Source: Pseudothermotoga sp.
Lineage (GTDB): Bacteria > Thermotogota > Thermotogae > Thermotogales > DSM-5069
Reading direction: 5' to 3'
Length of the DNA stretch: 20,734 bases
Assembly: GCA_028276125.1 (NCBI GenBank)
Contig: JAPYWY010000004.1
Span: 1 to 20,734, forward strand
In this document: one piece after another, positions 15,410-20,734 of the stretch
Numbering within the stretch: position 1 is the stretch's first letter
How the letters are laid out: every line of letters begins with the position of its first letter
Made by a program: the position numbers and the translations under genes
The notes under the pieces: generated by a model
Databases searched by the model: none
Seen by the model: only the letters and a program-made list of their open reading frames with translations
What the model was told of the DNA's origin: nothing

Positions 15410-17083
15410 ATGGTCAGCAAGGACCTGATAGAAAAGATCAAGCAGTCCGTCGACATCGTGGAACTCGTTTCCCAGTATGTATCTCTACAAAAAGTTGGTT
15501 CCAGCTACAGGGGGTTGTGCCCGTTCCACGTTGAAAAGACCCCATCTTTTTTCGTGAATCCGGTGTTGAAGCTCTATCACTGCTTCGGCTGTGGTGCGTC
15601 CGGTGATGCGATAAAGTTCTTGCAGGAAATAGAACACATATCCTTCCGGGAGGCGCTGGAGAGACTTGCAAAGATGGTGGGTGTTGAATTGAAACTTTCA
15701 ACGGGCCGCTCCGAAAAGGATTTGTACGTAGAATACCTCACGAGGGTTTTCGCAGAGTACAAAAAACAGTTCGAACAAAACAAAGTTGCCGTCGAGTATG
15801 TCATCAAGAGAGGTTTCTCGGAGAGCGAGGCGAAGTCATACGAGTTCGGTTTCAGTCCTGAGAATTCTCGCATCGCCCGGAGGGTGGCACACTCGATGTC
15901 TCTGCCGGACGAGAAAGCTTTCCAGTACGGGCTTTACAAACCAAGCGGGGTCGATCTGTTCGAAGGTAGGTTGATAATGCCCATAAAGGACGAGAACGGC
16001 AAGATAATCGCCTTCGCGGGTAGAAGCTTGGACGATCGGGAGCCGAAATATCTCAACTCTCCCGAGACGAAGTTCTTCTCTAAGAAGAGCGTTTTGTTCA
16101 TGCTGGACAGGGCAAAGAAAGCGATCAAGTCACTGGACTTCGCTGTGATCTGCGAAGGTTACTTCGACGCCATGGCGTTCCACAGGGCCGGGGTGACGAA
16201 CGCGATCGCAGTCCTTGGAACCAGCTTGACGAGGGAACACGTTTCGAAACTCATGCCACTCTCCAAAAACGTCATCTTGGCCTTCGACAACGACGAGGCT
16301 GGAATCAAGGCAACTCTGAGGTCGCTGAAAGTCTTGGTCGAGGCATCCTTCGATGTTGCGGTGGTGAAATTACCCGAGAAGGATCCAGATGAAACCTACA
16401 GAAAGCGGGGGCCAGAGTATTTGAAAAAACTCCTTTCTGAAGCATTGCCCTTCGAAGATTATCTGGTGGAAGTGTACGAGAAATTCTTCAACGTCACGAG
16501 CAGTGCGGGTTTAGAAAAGTACATCGCCACTTTGAGGAGCTGGGCGCAGATCCTTCTGAAGGACAAGAGGATGGACAGGTACGAAAGACTCATTGAAGCC
16601 GTCTCAGGCAGGACAAGGTTGTCCACGTCGCAGGTCAGCGAGATGCTCAGACTTCAAACCGCAGCAACCACGGTAACTTCGAAGTCGACGCTTCCAACTG
16701 AGGACGATTACATAGCTTATCTGTACATAACCTGCGAGAAGTTGAGAAACAAGATCGATGAAATAGATTCGCAACTCTTTGGTGAAAAAACGAGAAGGTT
16801 GATCTCTTTCCTACGGGAAAAAAAAGATCTGTCGGAGCTGAGTCCTGAACTGAGAGAATACGCGTTCGCGGTTCTGGCGAAGATACCTGAGGGAGATCCA
16901 GAGAAGATGTTCGTCGATGTGAGGAAGCGCTTCGCAAGAAAAGCTGTCGAAAGGGAATTGTCACAAATTGACAGTAAACTGGCTTTCTGTCGGGACGATG
17001 AAGAACGTGGTCTCCTCTTGAAAAGGAGGCTTGAGCTGGTTTCTCAGCTCAGATCACTCGGAGGTGATCGGAGTGGAACTTGA
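15410..17083 (+). CDS. dnaG: DNA primase DnaG
   Basis: DnaG makes the RNA primers for chromosome replication. The 557-residue protein has the N-terminal CHC2 zinc-binding domain (C37, H40, C58, C61 in LCPFH and HCFGCG), the RNA polymerase core with a TOPRIM fold (E249 in ICEGYFDAMAF; D293 and D295 in AFDNDEAG), and a C-terminal helical region (about 370-557) expected to bind the replicative helicase. It is slightly shorter than many primases, mostly in the less conserved C-terminal part. ATG 15410 is the only sensible in-frame start, but its ribosome site is poor; a 13-codon frame with a better site overlaps it (15387-15428). It ends by overlapping rpoD by 11 bases, the classic dnaG-rpoD pairing. 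Confidence 0.96.
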   Translation: MVSKDLIEKIKQSVDIVELVSQYVSLQKVGSSYRGLCPFHVEKTPSFFVNPVLKLYHCFGCGASGDAIKFLQEIEHISFREALERLAKMVGVELKLSTGRSEKDLYVEYLTRVFAEYKKQFEQNKVAVEYVIKRGFSESEAKSYEFGFSPENSRIARRVAHSMSLPDEKAFQYGLYKPSGVDLFEGRLIMPIKDENGKIIAFAGRSLDDREPKYLNSPETKFFSKKSVLFMLDRAKKAIKSLDFAVICEGYFDAMAFHRAGVTNAIAVLGTSLTREHVSKLMPLSKNVILAFDNDEAGIKATLRSLKVLVEASFDVAVVKLPEKDPDETYRKRGPEYLKKLLSEALPFEDYLVEVYEKFFNVTSSAGLEKYIATLRSWAQILLKDKRMDRYERLIEAVSGRTRLSTSQVSEMLRLQTAATTVTSKSTLPTEDDYIAYLYITCEKLRNKIDEIDSQLFGEKTRRLISFLREKKDLSELSPELREYAFAVLAKIPEGDPEKMFVDVRKRFARKAVERELSQIDSKLAFCRDDEERGLLLKRRLELVSQLRSLGGDRSGT

Positions 17084-18266
17084 AAAGGAAAAAGCGATCG
17101 AGCAGGAGGAAAAGGTTCTTGATACAGAAGAAAAGCCTCTCAAAACACTCTCACAAGAGGAAATAGAGAAGAAGATCAAGAGCCTCATCAAACTCGGTAA
17201 GAGGAAGGGATTCATCACGTACGATGATATAGACAGAGCCTTTCCTCCAGACTACGACGGCTTCGATTCGTCCTTGATAGAAAGGATTTACGAAGAACTC
17301 GAGAAGAACAAGATAACGATTCAAGATGCCGAACCTGAGTCCCTCGAAGAAATCGAATCGGACGTCGAAGAGATCGCAACCGTGGAGGAAGAGGGACCCG
17401 AAACGTACGACAACGTATCGCTCAAAGATCCGATAAAGATGTACCTCAGAGAGATCGGAAAGATTCCTCTGCTCACACCGTCTCAAGAGAGGGAATTGGC
17501 AAGGCGCGCACAGATGGGAAACGAAAGGGCGAAGAAGAAGTTGATCGAGTCGAACCTGAGACTCGTGGTGAGCATAGCCAAACGCTATATAGGCCGTGGT
17601 TTGTCCTTCTTAGATCTCATACAGGAGGGCAACATTGGTTTGCTCAAGGCGGTAGAGAAGTTTGACTGGCGGAAAGGTTACAAGTTCAGCACGTACGCGA
17701 CGTGGTGGATCAGGCAAGCCATAACGCGTGCCATAGCGGACCAAGCGAGGACGATAAGGATCCCGGTGCACATGGTCGAAACGATCAACAAGTTGAACAG
17801 GGTGAGCAGGGAATACTATCAGAAGTTCGGTGAGCAACCGACGGTGGAAGAACTCGCAAAACTGATGAACAAACCTGTGGAAAAGATAGAAGAAGTGCTT
17901 CAAGCTTCACGCGAGACTGTCTCTTTGGAATCCCCAGTCGGTGAGGATGAAGATTCCGTGATGGGAGATTTCATCGCCGATGAGAGCATAGCATCACCCA
18001 AGAAAGAGGCCATGAGAATGCTCATCAGAGAAGAACTCGAGAAAGTTCTCAAGACGTTGAACCCCAGAGAAGCCATGGTGTTGAAGATGCGCTATGGCTT
18101 GCTCGACGGCAAGGCGAAAACCCTCGAAGAAGTGGGCCAGTATTTCAACGTGACCAGAGAGAGGATCAGGCAAATAGAAGTGAAGGCACTCAGAAAGCTC
18201 AGGCATCCTTCCAGAAGCAAGTATCTGAAGTCTCTCATAACTTTACTTGACGACCAAGAAAAGTGA
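17073..18266 (+). CDS. rpoD: RNA polymerase primary sigma factor (RpoD/SigA)
   Basis: This is the housekeeping sigma factor. With GTG 17073 it has 397 residues. After an acidic, shortened region 1.1 (about 25-85) comes region 1.2 (DPIKMYLREIGKIPLLT), region 2 with LSFLDLIQEGNIGLLKAVEK and the -10-recognition helix ending WWIRQAITRAIADQAR, region 3 (about 240-310), and region 4 with RYGLLDGKAKTLEEVGQYF and VTRERIRQIEVKALRKLR, which reads the -35. GTG 17073 is preferred because GGAGGTG (17060-17066) lies 6 nt upstream; the earlier TTG 17031 has its ribosome site almost touching. It overlaps dnaG by 11 bases. Intact regions 2.4 and 4.2 fit the TTGAAA-17-TACAAT promoter seen in this window. Confidence 0.97.
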   Translation: MELEKEKAIEQEEKVLDTEEKPLKTLSQEEIEKKIKSLIKLGKRKGFITYDDIDRAFPPDYDGFDSSLIERIYEELEKNKITIQDAEPESLEEIESDVEEIATVEEEGPETYDNVSLKDPIKMYLREIGKIPLLTPSQERELARRAQMGNERAKKKLIESNLRLVVSIAKRYIGRGLSFLDLIQEGNIGLLKAVEKFDWRKGYKFSTYATWWIRQAITRAIADQARTIRIPVHMVETINKLNRVSREYYQKFGEQPTVEELAKLMNKPVEKIEEVLQASRETVSLESPVGEDEDSVMGDFIADESIASPKKEAMRMLIREELEKVLKTLNPREAMVLKMRYGLLDGKAKTLEEVGQYFNVTRERIRQIEVKALRKLRHPSRSKYLKSLITLLDDQEK

Positions 18267-18276
18267 TTCTGCCAGT

Positions 18277-18282
18277 TATAAT
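18277..18282 (+). promoter_or_regulatory. Perfect -10 hexamer between rpoD and phoH
   Basis: TATAAT lies in the 31-bp gap after rpoD. There is no TGn extension, and the only good -35-like sequence (TTGACG, 18247-18252) is 24 bases away, which is too far. A start near 18289 would give phoH an almost leaderless transcript, like the promoter at 13293-13321. It may be a weak internal promoter or chance. Confidence 0.3.
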
Positions 18283-18297
18283 CGAATCGGAGGTGAT

Positions 18298-19257
18298 GTG
18301 AAACTGGCGACGAGGACCGTTGAAATTCCTGACAGCGTCGATATGGTCATCGTGCTTGGCCAGTACGACAACAGGTTGAGATTCTTGAAGAAACGTTTTC
18401 CTGTGAGCATCGATGTTTCCGACAAGAGGATCGTCGTGGCCGGAAACGATGAATCGACGGTGGAAATCGTTGAGAACATCATATCGCAAGTCATCGCGGC
18501 CGCAAAGAGGGGTTACGCTCTGGATTGGCAAGAGTTCGAAGCCTTGGTGAGTCTCTATTCGGACTCGACGAAGGCGGCAGAAACTCCACAATCTTCACCA
18601 CTCGTCGGAAGGATACGTCCCAAGACCAAAGGACAGATGGAATACATCGAGGCCATGAAGAAATACGACGTGATCTTCGTGATAGGGCCAGCTGGGACGG
18701 GCAAAACTTATTTGGCGGTGGCGATGGCGTTGGAATATCTCAAGAGCGGCTTGGTCCAGAGGATCGTTTTGACCAGACCCGCCGTTGAGGCTGGTGAAAA
18801 GCTGGGCTTTCTTCCGGGCGATCTCGTTGAGAAAGTGGATCCTTACTTGAGGCCTATCTACGATGCGATCTTGGACATGATTTCCGCTGACAAGTTCTAC
18901 GCGTACAGACAGAGGGGCATCGTCGAAATAGCACCGTTGGCGTTCATGCGAGGCAGAACTTTGAACAACTGTTTCATCATCTTAGACGAAGCACAGAACG
19001 CCACACACCAGCAGATGAAGATGTTCCTGACGCGCATAGGCTTCAACTCCAAAGCCGTGATAACCGGTGATGTGACCCAGGTGGACATAGACAGACAGCA
19101 ATCAGGTTTGATCGAGTGCGAAAAGATACTCAAGGGCATCGATGGCGTAGGCTTCGTTTATCTGAGCGATGCGGACGTTGTGAGACACCCAGTCGTGAGG
19201 AACATAATAAGAGCCTACGAAGAGTACGAGAGGAAAAAGAATGGCTCTGATAAATAG
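18298..19257 (+). CDS. phoH: PhoH-family ATPase (YbeZ type)
   Basis: PhoH/YbeZ proteins are RNA-associated P-loop ATPases that work with the endonuclease YbeY in rRNA maturation and quality control. The 319-residue protein has an N-terminal KH-like region (about 1-75), a linker, then the ATPase core with Walker A GPAGTGKT (130-137), the LTRPAVEAGEKLGFLPGDL segment, Walker B FIILDEAQNAT (DEAQ at 230-233) and the ITGDVTQVD sensor motif. GTG 18298 has GGAGGTGAT directly before it; the frame is open further upstream only into rpoD. The ATG of the next gene lies 17 bases inside its end. The phoH-pgpH-ybeY order matches the known Bacillus arrangement, supporting the YbeZ-type call. Confidence 0.95.
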   Translation: MKLATRTVEIPDSVDMVIVLGQYDNRLRFLKKRFPVSIDVSDKRIVVAGNDESTVEIVENIISQVIAAAKRGYALDWQEFEALVSLYSDSTKAAETPQSSPLVGRIRPKTKGQMEYIEAMKKYDVIFVIGPAGTGKTYLAVAMALEYLKSGLVQRIVLTRPAVEAGEKLGFLPGDLVEKVDPYLRPIYDAILDMISADKFYAYRQRGIVEIAPLAFMRGRTLNNCFIILDEAQNATHQQMKMFLTRIGFNSKAVITGDVTQVDIDRQQSGLIECEKILKGIDGVGFVYLSDADVVRHPVVRNIIRAYEEYERKKNGSDK

Positions 19258-20665
19258 CGTGTGGAAAAAGTGGTACCATCTTTTGGCTGTTCTCCTCTCA
19301 TTGTTGTTGGTACAGCTTCCGAACTTTCACGATCCAGCAAGGTTCCTCGCTGAGTACGTTGGACTCGCTGCACTTTGGTTGGCTATTGTATCCGCAGAAC
19401 TCGACAGAAAGCCATTCTCTTTGCACGGTGCATACTCTGCACTCGTTCTTTCCACCTTGGTCGTTGGTTCCTTCGTTTCGAAGTTGATACTGAGAAGGTT
19501 TGGGATCTTTTCTTCTCCGTTCTTTGCACCCATACTTTTGCTCGGTCTGTTGACCGACAGGAAACTGACCATCAATGTAGCGGTTTTTTCTTCGGCTTTG
19601 CTCATTGCTAGCATGGAACCTTCGTCGTTTGGATTCAGCTTGATCTTGATCAGCAACCTCGTTGCAGCTGTAGCAAGCTCCGGTCTGAAAAAGAGACTCC
19701 AAGTCGTTAAACCCGCGTTTTTCACAAGCCTGTGCAACGTCTCGTTCTTGTTGCTGGGCTTCTTTTCAAAAGAAAAGGTCGTTCTCGATCGAAACCTGTT
19801 GCTCTCACTTCTCATGCCCTTTTTGTTCTCCGTGGTGGACCTCGGACTGCTCCCGTTTGTAGAGTACGCGAGCTTGATCTATTCAGACATCGATCTTGTG
19901 GAGCTCGGGAACATGAACCATCCACTGATCAAACTCCTATCGCTCCGAGCTCCCGGGACATACTACCACTCGACCATCGTTGCGAACCTCGCGGAGGCGG
20001 CCGCCGAGAAAATCGGAGCAAACCCTATCCTTGCGAGAACGGCTGCGTACTTTCACGACGTGGGTAAGGTGAAGAGACCTTATTTCTACACGGAGAACAT
20101 ACAGGACAAGAATCCGCACGACGAACTCAACCCTAAGCTCAGCCACTTGATCGTCCTCGATCACGTGAAGTATGGGCAGGAACTGGCACGTCGACACAGG
20201 TTGCCGCTTTTGGTTCAGGACGTGATACCACAACACCACGGCACACGTGTGCAGAAATATTTCTACCACAAAGCGAAAGAAATGGGTGAGAATCTGAGCG
20301 AGGATGAGTTCAGATACACCGGGCCAAAACCTCAGTTCAAAGAGGCGGGTATCATAATGCTCGCAGATTCTGTCGAGGCGGCCTTCAGGAGTGTGAGGAA
20401 CCCTACGGCGAGCAGGATCAAGTCTCTCGTGGAGGAGATAGTTTCTGGTATATACAACGAACGTGAGCTCGATGAGTCGGGTTTGACGCTCAAGGATTTG
20501 GAGGCGGTGGCTGACGAATTTGCGAGGGTTCTGCTGAGCATGTTCAAGTCGAGGATAGAGTACCCCAAGGAAGAGATCAAGAGGGTGATCGTGCTTGCCG
20601 AAAATCCGAATCATAAACCGAACAAGACGGAGTCTCCCGATCGAGAGAATTCAAAGAACTCTTGA
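19241..20665 (+). CDS. pgpH: PgpH-like membrane HD-domain phosphodiesterase, no extracellular domain
   Basis: PgpH proteins hydrolyse cyclic di-AMP in Gram-positive bacteria. The 474-residue protein has about seven hydrophobic segments between residues 12 and 205, then the hallmark NHPLIKLLSLRAPGTYYHS (226-244) leading into an HD domain with H243, H272-D273 (FHDVGKVKRP), H303, H332-H333 (QHHGT) and D376 (LADSVEA). A hydrophilic tail follows (about 440-474). Typical PgpH proteins are about 700 residues, with a large extracellular 7TMR-HDED region after the first helix; that part is missing here, so the first hydrophobic segment leads directly into the membrane bundle. The ATG overlaps phoH by 17 bases. 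The last 71 bases overlap ybeY in another frame. c-di-AMP is the expected substrate by family. Confidence 0.9.
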   Translation: MALINSVWKKWYHLLAVLLSLLLVQLPNFHDPARFLAEYVGLAALWLAIVSAELDRKPFSLHGAYSALVLSTLVVGSFVSKLILRRFGIFSSPFFAPILLLGLLTDRKLTINVAVFSSALLIASMEPSSFGFSLILISNLVAAVASSGLKKRLQVVKPAFFTSLCNVSFLLLGFFSKEKVVLDRNLLLSLLMPFLFSVVDLGLLPFVEYASLIYSDIDLVELGNMNHPLIKLLSLRAPGTYYHSTIVANLAEAAAEKIGANPILARTAAYFHDVGKVKRPYFYTENIQDKNPHDELNPKLSHLIVLDHVKYGQELARRHRLPLLVQDVIPQHHGTRVQKYFYHKAKEMGENLSEDEFRYTGPKPQFKEAGIIMLADSVEAAFRSVRNPTASRIKSLVEEIVSGIYNERELDESGLTLKDLEAVADEFARVLLSMFKSRIEYPKEEIKRVIVLAENPNHKPNKTESPDRENSKNS

Positions 20666-20734
20666 AAAGATCGTCGAGAAAGAAATCGGAGATGTCGCAA
20701 TCGATTTGCTTTTCGTCGGTGAGAGGACCATTGG
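20595..20734 (+). CDS. ybeY: Endoribonuclease YbeY (N-terminal part only)
   Basis: Only the first 46 residues are in the window. They read MPKIRIINRTRRSLPIERI, then TLEKIVEKEIGDVAIDLLFV and GERTI, which fits the opening of YbeY, the zinc-dependent endonuclease of 16S rRNA processing; the catalytic HxxxHxxxxxH motif lies beyond the edge. The start is TTG 20595, the first start after an in-frame stop at 20586-20588, with GAGGGTGA (20581-20588) before it. It lies after phoH and pgpH as in Bacillus. The 71-base overlap with pgpH is unusually long for this genome. Confidence 0.8.
   Translation, partial: MPKIRIINRTRRSLPIERIQRTLEKIVEKEIGDVAIDLLFVGERTI

Noticed and set aside
17031..17072. TTG 17031 or GTG 17064 as rpoD start
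   Set aside because: Their ribosome sites are too close to the start codons; GTG 17073 has a correctly spaced GGAGGTG.
1..20734. CRISPR arrays, insertion sequences, prophage, tRNA or rRNA genes
   Set aside because: I found no regularly spaced repeats, transposase or integrase motifs, cloverleaf sequences or rRNA signatures; essentially all space is filled by core genes.

Overview
The window is a dense piece of housekeeping chromosome, most likely from a member of the Thermotogota (Thermotoga/Pseudothermotoga-like). The reasons are the short intergenic gaps, frequent 4-nt start/stop overlaps, strong GGAGGTG ribosome sites, many GTG and TTG starts, an r-protein block with Prp and an N-terminally extended L27, and proteins that resemble Thermotoga members of their families. 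The taxonomic call is inference from protein style and has not been tested by a search. I see no mobile element, CRISPR array, tRNA, rRNA or prophage.

Layout: (1) 1-4481, minus strand: nagA followed 16 bp later by smc, whose C-terminal end runs off the left edge. (2) 4482-7374, plus strand: thrS and an HD-GYP phosphodiesterase-type gene, divergent from nagA across a short region with two overlapping promoter candidates. (3) 7351-13275, minus strand: an operon starting from a clear -35/-10 promoter at about 13293-13321. It encodes a membrane-anchored protein, a soluble SHOCT-like paralogue, valS, folC, ruvA and a hypothetical protein whose 3' end overlaps the HD-GYP gene tail to tail. (4) 13429-20734, plus strand: a structured leader, then rplU-prp-rpmA-rplM-rpsI, a short GC hairpin that may be a terminator, then dnaG-rpoD-phoH-pgpH-ybeY. 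ybeY runs off the right edge.

How the genes work together: region 4 puts ribosome components, the protease predicted to mature L27, DNA primase and the primary sigma factor in one co-directional array, followed by the rRNA-processing neighbours phoH and ybeY and a c-di-AMP phosphodiesterase-type gene. Region 3 links valyl-tRNA charging, folate polyglutamylation and Holliday-junction processing behind two uncharacterised paralogues. Region 1 pairs amino-sugar catabolism with chromosome condensation.

Most of the window is ordinary core genome. The points most worth a second look are the paralogous pair upstream of valS (12361-13275), the hairpin leader of rplU (13466-13511), the Prp/L27 pairing, the Asp where SMC normally has its catalytic Walker B glutamate, the PgpH-like protein without its extracellular domain, and the unrecognised gene at 7351-7830.
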